From positions 1 through 64,000 of the forward strand of contig CAMCUC010000010.1 in NCBI GenBank assembly GCA_945878875.1: 64,000 nt of DNA, given 5' to 3'. The notes under the pieces were generated by a model, which saw only the letters and a program-made list of their open reading frames with translations, made no database searches and was not told where the DNA came from. This stretch comes from Rhizobium sp. Q54 (GTDB taxonomy: Bacteria; Pseudomonadota; Alphaproteobacteria; Rhizobiales; Beijerinckiaceae). A program made the translations under genes and the position numbers. Of the stretch, positions 20,005 to 29,688 are shown piece by piece (the first letter of the stretch is position 1; every line of letters begins with the position of its first letter).

Positions 20005-20499
20005 ATGCGCTGTCCCTATTGCGGCAGTCTCGATACGCAGGTGAAAGATTCCCGCCCCACGGACGATGCGTCTGCGATTCGCCGCCGCCGCATTTGTTCC
20101 GGCTGCGCGGGCCGCTTCACCACGTTTGAGCGGGTTCAATTGCGCGAGCTGACAGTGGTCAAACGCTCCGGGCGCCGGGTGCCGTTCGAGCGCGATAAAC
20201 TTTCACGCTCGTTCGAGATCGCGCTGCGCAAGAGGCCTGTCGATATTGATCGCATTGAGCGCATGGTGACGGGCATCGTGCGCCAGCTTGAAAGCCAGGG
20301 CGACAGCGAAGTCCCCGCAGAGCGCATTGGCGAGCTGGTGATGGAGGGACTGAAGTCCCTCGATAGCGTGGCCTATGTCCGCTACGCCTCAGTCTATCGC
20401 AATTTCCGGGAAGCGCGCGATTTTGAAAATCTGATCGACGAACTGAACGAAGGCGGGCCGGAGCAGATGGACGAAGAATCGGCGGCGCAAAAGACATGA
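20005..20499 (+). CDS. nrdR: Transcriptional repressor NrdR
   Basis: 164 residues from the ATG at 20005 (MRCPYCG). The zinc ribbon is Cys3, Cys6, Cys31 and Cys34 (CPYC...CSGC), and the ATP-cone domain follows ([28 protein letters not shown]). NrdR senses ATP/dATP and represses ribonucleotide reductase genes. It overlaps ribD by four bases, the usual nrdR-ribD arrangement. No ribonucleotide reductase gene is in the window. Confidence 0.96.
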   Translation: MRCPYCGSLDTQVKDSRPTDDASAIRRRRICSGCAGRFTTFERVQLRELTVVKRSGRRVPFERDKLSRSFEIALRKRPVDIDRIERMVTGIVRQLESQGDSEVPAERIGELVMEGLKSLDSVAYVRYASVYRNFREARDFENLIDELNEGGPEQMDEESAAQKT

Positions 20500-21638
20500 A
20501 CGAAGAAGCCGTGAGCGAGGCGTTGCGTAAGTCGCAGGCGGCTGACGACGAGCGGTTCATGGCCGGCGCCATAGCGTTGTCGCGTCGCTGGATTGGCCTC
20601 ACCTCGCCCAATCCGGCGGTGGGTGCGCTGGTCGTGCGCGACGGCGTGATCGTGGGGCGCGGCGCGACCCGTCCCGGCGGGCGCCCGCACGCAGAAACCG
20701 AAGCCCTGTTCGACGCTGGCGAGGCTGCGCGCGGCGCCACGCTCTACGTCACTCTGGAACCGTGCAGCCATTTTGGCGTGACGCCGCCGTGCGCGCTCGC
20801 CATTGCGCGGGCTGGCATCGCCCGCGTCGTCTCGGCGCTGGAGGATCCCGATCCGCGCGTCACCGGTCGCGGCCACCAGATTTTGCGCGACGCCGGGCTG
20901 GAGGTAACGATTGGCGTCGGCGCCGAGGCTGCCCGCCGCGCCAATCTTGGCCACATCCTGCGGGTGAGCGCCGGTCGTCCGATGGTGACGTTGAAGCTGG
21001 CGGAGACGGCAGACGGCTATGCCGCGGGCGGCGAACATGATCCGCGCCTGATGATTACCTGCCTTGCCGCCAACAATCGCGTGCAGATGATGCGCGCCGT
21101 ACATGACAGCATTATGGTGGGCATCGGAACGGCGCTGGCCGATAATCCGCTGATGACCGTGCGGCTGCCGGGCCTTGAAGACCGCAGGCCGCTGCGCATT
21201 GTGCTTGATACGCATTTGCGCCTTCCGCTGCGCTCGCGGCTTGTCGCTATTGCGCGCGATTATCCAGTTCTGGTCGTAGCCGGATCGCAGGCCTCGCTTG
21301 AGGCGCAAAAAGCGCTTGAGGGTTCCGGCGTGACGGTGACGCGGTGCGCCCTGAGCGGCGGATCGCTTGATCTGGCGGACGTGCTGCGCATGCTGGCGGG
21401 CAGGGGGCTCACCCGCGTGTTCAGCGAGGGTGGACCGACGATTGCGGGCCAATTGCTCAAAGCGGGGTTCGCTGACGAGGTCGCCATGATCACAAGCCCC
21501 AAGCCGTTCGCGCGACCGGGGGTGCTGGCGCTTTCAAACGAGGCGCGCCAAATTCTCGCCGACGATTCACGTTACCGCCAGCTGGCCGACATAGCGGCGG
21601 GCGTGGACCGTTTGCGGCGCTGGGAAAGGGTCTTCTGA
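20496..21638 (+). CDS. ribD: Bifunctional riboflavin deaminase/reductase
   Basis: A 380-residue protein catalysing the second and third steps of riboflavin synthesis: deamination of the pyrimidine and NADPH reduction of the ribosyl side chain. The deaminase zinc site is His65-Ala-Glu67 with Cys90 and Cys99 ([13 protein letters not shown]). The reductase domain begins near 155 ([14 protein letters not shown]) and includes [20 protein letters not shown] and [16 protein letters not shown] overlaps nrdR (ATGA). Confidence 0.96.
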   Translation: MNEEAVSEALRKSQAADDERFMAGAIALSRRWIGLTSPNPAVGALVVRDGVIVGRGATRPGGRPHAETEALFDAGEAARGATLYVTLEPCSHFGVTPPCALAIARAGIARVVSALEDPDPRVTGRGHQILRDAGLEVTIGVGAEAARRANLGHILRVSAGRPMVTLKLAETADGYAAGGEHDPRLMITCLAANNRVQMMRAVHDSIMVGIGTALADNPLMTVRLPGLEDRRPLRIVLDTHLRLPLRSRLVAIARDYPVLVVAGSQASLEAQKALEGSGVTVTRCALSGGSLDLADVLRMLAGRGLTRVFSEGGPTIAGQLLKAGFADEVAMITSPKPFARPGVLALSNEARQILADDSRYRQLADIAAGVDRLRRWERVF

Positions 21639-21639
21639 C

Positions 21640-22245
21640 ATGTTCACGGGCATAATCACCGACGTTGGCGAGGTGCGCTCCGTCGAGACGCGCGGCGAAC
21701 TCAAGCGCGTGCGCATCAATTGCGCCTACGACGTTGCGACGATTGACATGGGCGCTTCCATAGCCTGCGGCGGGCCGTGCCTCACCGTCGTCGCCAAGGG
21801 CTTTGAGGACGGCGCCAATTGGTTCGAGGTTGATGCAGCCGCCGAGACGCTGGCGCTGACCAACGTTGGGCGCTGGGCGCCTGGCTCTCGCATCAATCTT
21901 GAGCGTTCGTTGCGCATTGGCGACGAATTGGGCGGGCATATCGTCACCGGCCACGTGGACGGCATGGCGGAAATTCTTGACGTGCGCCCGTTTGATGGCA
22001 TGGCCCGTTATGAAATCCGCGCGCCGCGCGCCATCGCCCGCTTCATTGCGCAAAAGGGCTCGGTCTGTCTCGATGGCACGTCGCTCACCGTCAATACGGT
22101 CGAGGACGACGTATTCTCGGTGTTGCTGATCCCGCACACGCTTTCGGTGACGACGTGGGGGCAGTGCAAGGTCGGCGATTTTCTTAATATCGAGATCGAC
22201 CTGATGGCGCGTTATGCCGCGCGCCTCGTTGAGGCGAAGGTTTAA
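21640..22245 (+). CDS. ribE: Riboflavin synthase alpha subunit
   Basis: A 201-residue protein that dismutates two 6,7-dimethyl-8-ribityllumazine molecules to riboflavin. It starts with the invariant MFTGII and has two homologous barrels; the second begins near GGHIVTGHVDG. CGGPCLTVV and CLDGTSLTVNTV are the paired substrate-site motifs. It begins one base after ribD. The gene name ribC is also used for this enzyme. Confidence 0.95.
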   Translation: MFTGIITDVGEVRSVETRGELKRVRINCAYDVATIDMGASIACGGPCLTVVAKGFEDGANWFEVDAAAETLALTNVGRWAPGSRINLERSLRIGDELGGHIVTGHVDGMAEILDVRPFDGMARYEIRAPRAIARFIAQKGSVCLDGTSLTVNTVEDDVFSVLLIPHTLSVTTWGQCKVGDFLNIEIDLMARYAARLVEAKV

Positions 22246-22359
22246 GGTTAAGCCAGCAAAGGGTTTGGGCTGCCGCTTCCACGCTTGCGCATGTGGGGCG
22301 GCGTCTTTATTGAACAGACCTCTCATTCGCCCGCCCCAGCCGCATTGGACGCATTCCTT

Positions 22360-22833
22360 ATGGCCGAACCCCAACGCGCCCTCGCGCCCCTGCCGTCTTT
22401 GAACGGCGCGCGCTTCCTCATCGTCGAGGCGCGCTATTATGATTCCATCGGCGACATGCTGCTCGCAGGCGCCAAGCGCACGCTTGAGGCCGCTGGCGCC
22501 AGTTTCGACGTGGTGGGTGTGCCAGGCGCGCTGGAGATCCCCGCCGCGATCCGCATTCTCACCAAAAGCGGCGCTTACGCTGGCGCGTTGGCCTTGGGCT
22601 GCGTCATTCGCGGCGAGACCTATCATTTCGAGATCGTGGCCGGGGAAAGCTCGCGCGCGATCATGGACCTCACGGTTGATCACATGCTGCCCATCGGCAA
22701 TGGCATCCTCACCGTCGAAAACGAAGAACAGGCGATTGTGCGCGCCGACCCCGCGCAAGGCGACAAGGGCGGCGACGCCGCGCGCGCTGCTTTGACGCTG
22801 CATTTGTTGCGCAAGCAAGCGGGGCTTGTTTGA
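22360..22833 (+). CDS. ribH: 6,7-dimethyl-8-ribityllumazine synthase
   Basis: 157 residues from the ATG at 22360; an upstream extension of the frame is not family-like. It condenses the ribityl pyrimidine with dihydroxybutanone phosphate to lumazine. The family motifs are [14 protein letters not shown] and [15 protein letters not shown] with the acid/base His89. The 114-bp gap after ribE has no FMN riboswitch-like sequence. The stop overlaps the nusB start. Confidence 0.95.
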   Translation: MAEPQRALAPLPSLNGARFLIVEARYYDSIGDMLLAGAKRTLEAAGASFDVVGVPGALEIPAAIRILTKSGAYAGALALGCVIRGETYHFEIVAGESSRAIMDLTVDHMLPIGNGILTVENEEQAIVRADPAQGDKGGDAARAALTLHLLRKQAGLV

Positions 22834-23291
22834 TGGCAAAGCAACACCGCGCCGCCGCGCGCCTTGCCGCCGTGCAGGCGCTCTATCAGATGGAAATCGC
22901 CGCCAAGGGCATCAACGAAATTCTGGCGGAATTTGAGTCGCACTGGATCGGCGGCGAAATCGAGGGCGAGCAATACGAAGAGGCTGATCTTGACCTGTTC
23001 CGCGACATCCTGCGCGGCGTGCTTCTGGATCAGGTGACGATTGACCGCGAGACCGACGCTGCCTTGCAGGCGGGCTGGCCGCTACGCCGGGTGGAGGCGG
23101 TCATGCGCGCCATTCTGCGCGCGGGCACGTACGAATTGCGCCGCCGCGCCGATATTCCCGCCCGCGTGGTGATTACTGAATATGTAGACGTCGCAGCCGC
23201 TTTTCTGGGGCAGGATGAGGTTGGCATGATCAACGCCGTGCTCGACAGGCTGGCGCGCAAAGCACGCGCCTACGAGTTTACAGGGCGCTAG
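22833..23291 (+). CDS. nusB: Transcription antitermination protein NusB
   Basis: A 152-residue all-helical protein that with NusE (S10) supports antitermination of rRNA transcription. HRAAARLAAVQALYQME and the C-terminal VITEYVDVAAAFLGQDEVGMINAVLDRLAR are diagnostic. The ATG at 22833 overlaps the ribH stop by one base (TGATG), indicating coupled translation. ribH-nusB is a widely conserved pair. Confidence 0.96.
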   Translation: MAKQHRAAARLAAVQALYQMEIAAKGINEILAEFESHWIGGEIEGEQYEEADLDLFRDILRGVLLDQVTIDRETDAALQAGWPLRRVEAVMRAILRAGTYELRRRADIPARVVITEYVDVAAAFLGQDEVGMINAVLDRLARKARAYEFTGR

Positions 23292-23320
23292 TCGCCCGGT
23301 CCGTTCGGGAGATATGCATC

Positions 23321-24304
23321 ATGCAGGGCATCTCCGAAGACGATCTCATCGCTAATCTTTTTGCACCCATCGCCGGCCCCGGCGCGTTGGGGCTTAAGGA
23401 CGACGTGGCGTGCTTTACGCCGCCTGCGGGCTGCGATCTCGTCGTCACCAAAGACGCGCTGGTCGCTGGCGTGCATTTCTTTACCGATGATCCACCCGAG
23501 GCGATTGCACGCAAGGCGCTGCGCGTAAACGTGTCGGACGTGATTTCAAAAGGCGCTGATCCGCTGGGCTTTCTGCTCGCCGTCGCATTGCCGGGCGATG
23601 TCAGCCTCGACTGGCTGCAAACTTTTGCGCAGGCGCTTGGGCAAGACGCTGCGCTCTATTCCTGCCCGCTGCTGGGCGGCGACACCGTGCGCACACCGGG
23701 GCCTTTGACGCTGTCGATCACCGCCTTGGGCAGCGTGCCAAACGGGCGCATGGTCGCGCGCACGGGCGCGCAAATCGGCGATTCCATTTATGTCAGCGGC
23801 ACGATTGGCGATTCCGCGCTGGGGCTTTACATGCGGGCCGACGCGCCAGCATGGGTCGCGCAATTATCCATGGGAGACAGGGATATTCTGCGCCAGCGCT
23901 ATCTCGTCCCGCAACCGCGCTTTGCTTTGCGCCATTTGCTGCGCACTCACGCACACGGCGCCATGGACGTATCGGACGGTCTGGTGGGCGATCTTGCCAA
24001 GATGATGCGCGCCTCAGAAACAGGCGCACGCGTTGAGCTGGCGCGTACGCCATTGTCGGACGCTGCGAAAGCCGCAATTGCGTTTGATAATAGCTTGTTT
24101 GAAACCGCGCTCACCGGCGGGGACGATTATGAAATCCTATGCACAATCGCGCCCCATCAATGCGCCAGCTTTGAAGCTGGCGCGCAGGCTTGCGGCGTTA
24201 TGGTGACGCGCATTGGCGAAGTGGTGGCGGGTGAGGCAACGAGTTTTGTTGATGCGAGCGGCGCGCAAAGTGTTTTCAAGCGCGGCTCTTTCAGTCACTT
24301 TTAG
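23321..24304 (+). CDS. thiL: Thiamine-monophosphate kinase
   Basis: A 327-residue AIR-synthase-fold kinase that phosphorylates thiamine monophosphate to the active diphosphate. Motifs are LKDDVACFTPPAGCDLVVTKDALVAGVHF, NVSDVISKGADPLGFLLAV, LLGGDTVRTPGPLTLSITALG, AMDVSDGLVGDL and LTGGDDYEILCT. It follows nusB by 29 bases in the same operon and is convergent with phaC. Together with thiM and thiE at 33.4-34.8 kb it completes a route from thiazole to thiamine diphosphate. Confidence 0.96.
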   Translation: MQGISEDDLIANLFAPIAGPGALGLKDDVACFTPPAGCDLVVTKDALVAGVHFFTDDPPEAIARKALRVNVSDVISKGADPLGFLLAVALPGDVSLDWLQTFAQALGQDAALYSCPLLGGDTVRTPGPLTLSITALGSVPNGRMVARTGAQIGDSIYVSGTIGDSALGLYMRADAPAWVAQLSMGDRDILRQRYLVPQPRFALRHLLRTHAHGAMDVSDGLVGDLAKMMRASETGARVELARTPLSDAAKAAIAFDNSLFETALTGGDDYEILCTIAPHQCASFEAGAQACGVMVTRIGEVVAGEATSFVDASGAQSVFKRGSFSHF

Positions 24305-24359
24305 TCGGCCTCATTCGGGCACCTGTACGCGGACCGGAGGGCCGTTGACCAGAGCGCCC

Positions 24360-26366
24360 CTATGCCTTCACCCGCACATATTCGCCCGGCGCGTCGCACA
24401 CCGGCTTGATTTTTCCATCGCCCGGCTGGCGAGCGGACACTTTCTTTGGCGACTGCGCGGTGATCCATTCCAGCCAGTCGGGCCACCAAGAGCCCTTGGT
24501 TTCCTGCGCTTTGGCGAGCCAGTCCTCGAACTCGCCAGCGGGTTTGGCGCCGGTCCAATATTGATATTTGGGTTTTCCGGGCGGGTTGACGACGCCCGCG
24601 ATATGGCCTGATCCGGAGAGCACGTAGCGCACCGGGCCGCCGAACAATTTGGCGCCGGTGAAGACCGAGCGCGCGGGCGCGATGTGATCCTCGCGGGTGG
24701 CGAGTTCATAGATTGGTATTTTCACTTTTTTGAGATCGAGGCGCTTTCCGTCCATCGTCATTTCACCGCGCGCCAGCGTGTTGTCGAGATAGCAATTGCG
24801 CAAGTAAAACGAATGATTGGCCGCTGGCATGCGGGTGGAATCCGAGTTCCATGTCAACAGGTCGAAGGGCATCGGCTCTTTGCCCTTGAGGTAATTGTTG
24901 ACGAAGTACCCCCAGATCAATTCATTGGGTCGCAGCATGTTGAAGGCGGAGGCCATTTTGGCGCCTTCAAGATAGCCGGTCTGGCGCATCTTTTCCTCCA
25001 GCGCGCCAATGCGGGCGCTGTCGACGAAGAGTTTCAGATCGCCCGAATCCGTAAAGTCCACCTGCGTGGTGAACAGCGTTGCGCTGCTGATGCGCTTGTC
25101 TCCTTTGGCCGCCATCAGCGCCATGGCGATGGAAAGCAGCGTGCCACCGACGCAATAGCCAATCGCGGCGACGTCGCGCTCGCCGGTCGCCAGCTCAATG
25201 GCGTCGAGCGCTGCAAACACGCCTTCCTTGATGTAATCATCAAAGCTCTTGTCGGCGTGGCGCTCGTCCGGGTTTACCCATGAGACCACGAACACTGTGA
25301 GGCCAGCGTCCACGCACCAGCGCACGAAGCTCTTTTCGGGATTGAGATCGAGCACGTAGTACTTGTTGATCCACGGGGGAACGATGAACAGCGGGCGCTT
25401 GTAGACCTGCGGCGTCGAGGGCGAATACTGGATCAGTTCCATCAGATCGTTGCGCAGGATCACCTTGCCCGGCGTGGTCGCCGTGTCGCGACCCAGTTCA
25501 AACTTCGTGCTGTCGCTCTGGCGTATCTTCAACGCGCCCTTGCCAGCCTCCACGTCCTCGGCCAGCATTTTCATGCCGCGCACGAGGTTCCCGGCGTTCT
25601 CCTCAATCGTGGTGCGCAGCAATTCAGGATTGGTGCCGATGAAGTTGGAGGGCGAGAGCGCGCCTGCGACCTGACGCAGATAAAAAGCCGCTTTCTCGCG
25701 CGTGCCGGGGGCAACATCCTGCGCGCCCGAAACCATGTCGCCCGCCCAATGGGTGGTGATCGAATAGGCCTGCTGCAAAAAGTCGAACAGCGGATTCTTG
25801 CGCCATTCAGGATCGGTGAAGCGCTTGTCGCCGGGCTCGGGCATGCGCACTGGCGCAGCCTCCTCGCCCGATAAGCGGCGGAAGGTCGCGCCCCAGAGAT
25901 TGACCAGTTCGCTGGTGAGCCGCGTTTGCGCGTCCATCGCGCGGTGGGGGTCGGACAACCAGTATTGCGCGACCTGGCCCAGAGTTTTGACTGCATCCTC
26001 AACATGCTCGGCCATGTCTGGGTTGGTGCGCCCCTCCTGCATCGGGCGCATGTATGCGGCAAGCGCTTTGCCGCCTTCCTCGGTCAGGCGTCCCAGATTG
26101 TGGGCGAGCGTTTCAAAATCGACGCCGGGCGCGTGGGCGGGCGCTGGCTCTTGCGCTGGCTCTTGCGCAGTTTTTTGTGACGCAGGCCCAGGCTTTTGGG
26201 CCGCTTTGCGCGCCTGCGGTTTGGCCGCAGGCTTGCGAGGCTTTTGCGCCGCAGGCTTTTCGGGCTCGGGCTTCTTCGCGCTCGCGGCCTTTACTTGAGC
26301 GGGCTTTGCGCGCTTGCTGGCGGATGGTTTGGGCTTGCGGGAGGGGGCCGCTTCATCGGGGGCCAT
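24360..26366 (-). CDS. phaC: Class I poly(3-hydroxyalkanoate) synthase with Ala/Lys/Pro-rich N-terminal extension
   Basis: A 668-residue enzyme that polymerises hydroxyacyl-CoA into polyester granules. The lipase-like box is GYCVGG with nucleophile Cys405; the rest of the triad is Asp560 (TREDHIAP) and His588 (GSGHIAG). The PhaC_N domain covers about 175-345. Residues 1-80 are a low-complexity Ala/Lys/Pro stretch resembling histone H1 or the PhaF tail, longer than in typical 590-600 residue class I enzymes. A 12-bp tandem duplication occurs in this tail at 26141-26164. phaA, phaB and phasins are not nearby. Confidence 0.95.
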   Translation of the reverse strand: MAPDEAAPSRKPKPSASKRAKPAQVKAASAKKPEPEKPAAQKPRKPAAKPQARKAAQKPGPASQKTAQEPAQEPAPAHAPGVDFETLAHNLGRLTEEGGKALAAYMRPMQEGRTNPDMAEHVEDAVKTLGQVAQYWLSDPHRAMDAQTRLTSELVNLWGATFRRLSGEEAAPVRMPEPGDKRFTDPEWRKNPLFDFLQQAYSITTHWAGDMVSGAQDVAPGTREKAAFYLRQVAGALSPSNFIGTNPELLRTTIEENAGNLVRGMKMLAEDVEAGKGALKIRQSDSTKFELGRDTATTPGKVILRNDLMELIQYSPSTPQVYKRPLFIVPPWINKYYVLDLNPEKSFVRWCVDAGLTVFVVSWVNPDERHADKSFDDYIKEGVFAALDAIELATGERDVAAIGYCVGGTLLSIAMALMAAKGDKRISSATLFTTQVDFTDSGDLKLFVDSARIGALEEKMRQTGYLEGAKMASAFNMLRPNELIWGYFVNNYLKGKEPMPFDLLTWNSDSTRMPAANHSFYLRNCYLDNTLARGEMTMDGKRLDLKKVKIPIYELATREDHIAPARSVFTGAKLFGGPVRYVLSGSGHIAGVVNPPGKPKYQYWTGAKPAGEFEDWLAKAQETKGSWWPDWLEWITAQSPKKVSARQPGDGKIKPVCDAPGEYVRVKA
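26141..26164 (+). repeat. In-frame 12-bp tandem duplication inside phaC
   Basis: GCGCTGGCTCTT occurs twice in direct succession on the + strand, plus a further GCGC. It encodes the doubled AQEP of the N-terminal tail of PhaC (gene on the minus strand). A slippage-prone site. Confidence 0.85.
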
Positions 26367-26544
26367 TTACAATTCTCCGTTTGGGGGGCAAACCCGGTTT
26401 CTCGCCCAAAGTCTCGAATGAACCATAATACGCATCTAAACAGACTGCACGCCACTCGCCTTTAGGTTGCCTCGTGCTCTCCAAAACCAACCGGGGCGTT
26501 CGGGGTGCAATTTTCAGCCTGATTTTATAAACATCTGTTTGGGC

Positions 26545-27021
26545 ATGACGATGACGAGCATGACAATGATACAAAATGCGTCGATGAGAAAAATGTCGTG
26601 GCTTTGCGTCCTCGCCGGCGTCTTTGCGCTTGTCGGCGCCTCCGCCAGCGCTCAGGAGCAGGGCGGGCGCCGGGCACCGTTGGGGTTTATCGATACGATT
26701 CTCCAGGGCCCGAAATTGCGCACCGATCCAGGCAAGCCCGCAGATTGGGTCAAATCGCGCCGCCCAAACGAGCTGCAGGAGCCCGTGCGGGTACAGCCGG
26801 GCGCCGAGCCTGCGCGGAAAGTGCTGACGCCGGACCAAGTCCGCCAGCGCGAGGCCCAGCTTGAGGCCGTGCGCATCCGCAACGAGCAGCTTGGCGGACG
26901 CCAGCCGGTGCGCGGCAATTTTACCTCCGCCGCCGGGACGCCGCAGGAAAAAAAGAAAAAAGTCGAGGTCCGGTGCTCGATCGCTTGCGACGCCTCTAGC
27001 GGCCTTCAGAAAAAGAAGTGA
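26545..27021 (+). CDS. Secreted hypothetical protein
   Basis: About 158 residues from the ATG at 26545; a later ATG at 26584 (MRKMSWLCVLAG) would start exactly at a signal peptide that ends ...ALVGASASA. The mature part is polar: a PLGFIDTILQGPKLRTDP motif near its start, a Pro/Arg/Gln-rich middle and a lysine run before a tail with two cysteines. I do not recognise a family. It is divergent from phaC and precedes the aminotransferase by 59 bases, without clear functional link. Confidence 0.65.
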   Translation: MTMTSMTMIQNASMRKMSWLCVLAGVFALVGASASAQEQGGRRAPLGFIDTILQGPKLRTDPGKPADWVKSRRPNELQEPVRVQPGAEPARKVLTPDQVRQREAQLEAVRIRNEQLGGRQPVRGNFTSAAGTPQEKKKKVEVRCSIACDASSGLQKKK

Positions 27022-27080
27022 TAAGGGTGATCCATTAAAAGGCCCATGGCCCCGAATCTATCAGCAATACGGACAGGACG

Positions 27081-28298
27081 ATGACGGATTTCCATCGCGT
27101 GAAGCGGCTGCCTCCCTATGTTTTCGAGCAGGTCAACCGCTTGAAAGCAAAGGCTCGCGCCGGTGGCGCTGACATCATCGACCTCGGCATGGGCAATCCT
27201 GACCTGCCAGCGCCCAAGCACGTCGTCGAGAAGCTGGTGGAAACCGCAGGCAAGGCGCGCACCGACCGCTATTCCGCCTCCAAGGGCATTCCAGGCCTGC
27301 GCCGCGCGCAAGCCTCCTATTACGAGCGCCGCTTTGGCGTGAAGCTCAACCCCGATACGCAGGTCATCACGACTCTGGGCTCGAAGGAAGGCTTCGCCAA
27401 TATGGCGCAGGCGATCACGGCGCCCGGCGACGTGGTTCTGGTGCCCAATCCCTCTTACCCGATCCACGCCTTCGGCTTCCTGATGGCGGGCGGCGTCATC
27501 CGCTCGGTGCCGGCCGAACCCACACCCGATTTCTTCGTGGCGCTGGAAAAGGCCGTGATCCATTCCATCCCCAAGCCGATTGCGGTGGTGGTGTGCTATC
27601 CCTCGAACCCGACGGCGATGGTCGCGAGCCTCGATTTCTATAAGGATCTCGTGGCGTTCGCCAAGAAGCACGAGATTTTCATTCTCTCCGATCTTGCTTA
27701 TGCCGAGGTCTATTTCGACGACAACCCGCCGCCGTCGGTTCTGCAGGTGCCCGGCGCCAACGACGTGTGCGTCGAGTTCACCTCGATGTCGAAAACCTAT
27801 TCGATGGCGGGCTGGCGCATCGGCTTTGCGGTGGGCAACGAGCGTTTGCTGGCCGCATTGGCGCGGGTGAAATCCTATCTCGATTACGGCGCCTATACGC
27901 CCGTGCAGGTGGCCGCCGCCGCAGCGCTGAACGGTCCGGACGATTGCATCAACGAAATGCGCGCGATCTACAAGCGCCGCCGCGACGTAATGGTGGAGAG
28001 CTTTGCGCAAGCTGGCTGGAACATCCCGGCGCCGACATCCTCTATGTTCGCATGGGTGCCGATCCCCGATAAGTTCAAGCATCTGGGATCGCTCGAATTT
28101 TCCAAACTGCTGATCGAGAAGGCAGACGTGGCGGTGGCGCCCGGCATCGGCTTTGGCGAGCATGGCGATGAATATCTGCGGCTGGCGCTTGTCGAAAACG
28201 AACAGCGCATCAGACAGGCCGCGCGCGGCATCCGGCGCTTTTTTGATACAGCTGACGAAACGTTACACAATGTCGTGGGTCCCGGTCATGAGCCCTGA
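27081..28298 (+). CDS. alaC: Class I/II aminotransferase, AlaC-like (glutamate-pyruvate)
   Basis: A 405-residue PLP enzyme. Over its whole length it strongly resembles E. coli AlaC (YfdZ): RLPPYVFEQVNRLKAKARAGGADIIDLGMGNPD, GSKEGFANMAQAI, VPNPSYPIHAFG, the PLP lysine in SMSKTYSMAGWRIGFAVGN, and SPGIGFGEHG-like PGIGFGEHGDEYLRLALVEN. In databases such proteins are often called LL-diaminopimelate aminotransferase, but AlaC activity (alanine from pyruvate and glutamate) is the safer call. Two genes encoding unknown proteins separate it from hom. Confidence 0.87.
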   Translation: MTDFHRVKRLPPYVFEQVNRLKAKARAGGADIIDLGMGNPDLPAPKHVVEKLVETAGKARTDRYSASKGIPGLRRAQASYYERRFGVKLNPDTQVITTLGSKEGFANMAQAITAPGDVVLVPNPSYPIHAFGFLMAGGVIRSVPAEPTPDFFVALEKAVIHSIPKPIAVVVCYPSNPTAMVASLDFYKDLVAFAKKHEIFILSDLAYAEVYFDDNPPPSVLQVPGANDVCVEFTSMSKTYSMAGWRIGFAVGNERLLAALARVKSYLDYGAYTPVQVAAAAALNGPDDCINEMRAIYKRRRDVMVESFAQAGWNIPAPTSSMFAWVPIPDKFKHLGSLEFSKLLIEKADVAVAPGIGFGEHGDEYLRLALVENEQRIRQAARGIRRFFDTADETLHNVVGPGHEP

Positions 28299-28350
28299 GG
28301 CTACGCAGATAGCGTTCTGATCGAAATTCGCCTGACAGACCAGATAATTG

Positions 28351-28392
28351 ACCCGCTCCAGCCTGATCGGCCGGGGCGGGGTTTTTATTTTT
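28351..28392 (+). terminator. Probable terminator of the aminotransferase gene
   Basis: CCCGCTCC pairs with GGGGCGGG (one G-T pair) around a GATCGG-type loop, followed by TTTTTATTTTTTC. Confidence 0.7.
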
Positions 28393-28502
28393 TCTTTTAT
28401 GGCCCGTGCCTTGCAAGTTGACCTGTACTATATAAGGCACGTGTGAGACGTTCTATTTTGGCACAGATTACGCTGGGTTAGCCCGCAGCAGGAGACAGGC
28501 AG

Positions 28503-28871
28503 ATGACGTTCGACGAAAGCCCCGCTCCAATCGAATACATGCAGAACATGGCGCCCGACATGACGCCAGCTGCCAGCCCGGCTCCCGATGCCGACGTCGG
28601 GACCATCGAGCAGGTTCGCGAGCTGTTGTTTGGTTCAGCGCGCCGCGACACGGACCAGCGCATTCAGGAGCTGAACGAGGCGGTTAATTCATTGCGCGCC
28701 GACATGATGTTGCTGTTCGCCGATCTGGAAGCGCGCATGGCCGACGGCGACGCCGCCGTTGAGCGCCGTCATCTGTCGGCGACGCAGGGCATCGGTTCGG
28801 CCATCGCCAGCCTTGGCGCGCAAATCCTCAAGATTTCGGAACCTAATGTTTCGGACACATCGGGTGAGTGA
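28503..28871 (+). CDS. Acidic coiled-coil protein of unknown function
   Basis: A 122-residue protein with a good ribosome site (AGGAGA, 8 bases upstream). The first 30 residues are acidic and Pro-rich; the rest (about 34-80) is a heptad-like helix, VRELLFGSARRDTDQRIQEL, ending in a polar tail. The VRELLF...RI..L pattern reappears as LKALLFAPEM...LAQAEERV in the next gene, so the two may share an N-terminal domain. That pattern is reminiscent of the N-terminal helix of some long OmpA-family proteins. No signal peptide or membrane helix. No function is known to me. Confidence 0.72.
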   Translation: MTFDESPAPIEYMQNMAPDMTPAASPAPDADVGTIEQVRELLFGSARRDTDQRIQELNEAVNSLRADMMLLFADLEARMADGDAAVERRHLSATQGIGSAIASLGAQILKISEPNVSDTSGE

Positions 28872-28875
28872 GGCC

Positions 28876-29688
28876 ATGGAGTCGGAAACCGATTTCGCCA
28901 AAGCTGCGGATAGGGACGAGTTACGGGCGCTGAAGGCTCTCCTGTTCGCACCTGAAATGGGGCGGCTGGCGCAGGCTGAAGAGCGTGTCGGCGCGCTGGA
29001 TAAAAAGCTGGGCGCCTCCGACGGGTTCGAGAAAGCGGTCGTCGACGTCATGGCGCGGGCGCTGGTGCGCGCCAGCAACGACCACCGGCAAGATATGGCC
29101 CAGGCGCTTGGGCCGTCGCTCACCATGGCGCTTGCCCATGAAGCCCGCGTTTCACGCGACAGCCTCGTTGAGGCGCTGCGCCTTGCGGCCCCTGCGCTTG
29201 TACGCAGCGCGCGGCGGAGCTGGTTTCAGCGCGTCGATAATGGGGTCGCGCGGCTGTTCGGATCCCGCGATCAGGTGCCTGCTATGGATTTGCAACCGCG
29301 CCCGGGCGCCCCGATCTCGCTTCGCCTTGCCCAGATCGCCGCGATACTGGCAATCGCCGCAATCGCTTTCTACGGCTGGCGAACCGGCGCGCGCATGCAG
29401 CACGATCATTCCATGGCCGCCGCTGTGAGCGCCTTCATGACCGCAAACCCGGAAGCTGCCATCGCGCCCCTTGGGATCGTGACGGACCATGACGCCGGCA
29501 AAGTGGACGTGCAATTGCTTGCAGGCTCCGCCGTCGATCTCAAGGCGTTCAGCGCGGCGCTGGAGGCCGCAGCCGGGCCAGATTACCGGGTAGTGACGCG
29601 CGTGGCGTTCACGGCTCTGCAGTCTGGCTTCGTAAAGCTGCGCGACACCCAGCCAGCCGGCGCTGCGCCAGCCAGCGTTGTTCCATGA
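28876..29688 (+). CDS. Single-pass membrane protein with cytoplasmic helical domain and BON-like periplasmic domain
   Basis: 270 residues from the ATG at 28876, five bases after the previous stop. A helical N-terminal region (1-150) with LKALLFAPEMGRLAQAEERV precedes one membrane helix at about 152-172 (LAQIAAILAIAAIAFYGW). The C-terminal 90 residues (IVTDHDAGKVDVQLLAGSAVDLKAF...YRVVTRVAF) look like a small alpha/beta domain of BON type. This order is that of OmpA-family proteins lacking the final OmpA module. It probably acts with the upstream coiled-coil protein at the inner membrane. Confidence 0.72.
   Translation: MESETDFAKAADRDELRALKALLFAPEMGRLAQAEERVGALDKKLGASDGFEKAVVDVMARALVRASNDHRQDMAQALGPSLTMALAHEARVSRDSLVEALRLAAPALVRSARRSWFQRVDNGVARLFGSRDQVPAMDLQPRPGAPISLRLAQIAAILAIAAIAFYGWRTGARMQHDHSMAAAVSAFMTANPEAAIAPLGIVTDHDAGKVDVQLLAGSAVDLKAFSAALEAAAGPDYRVVTRVAFTALQSGFVKLRDTQPAGAAPASVVP

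Noticed and set aside
22246-22359. Possible FMN riboswitch between ribE and ribH
   Set aside because: The gap lacks the conserved RFN element sequence and is too short for it.
21490-22839. 449-codon minus-strand frame across ribE and ribH
   Set aside because: Shadow of three well-identified genes on the other strand.
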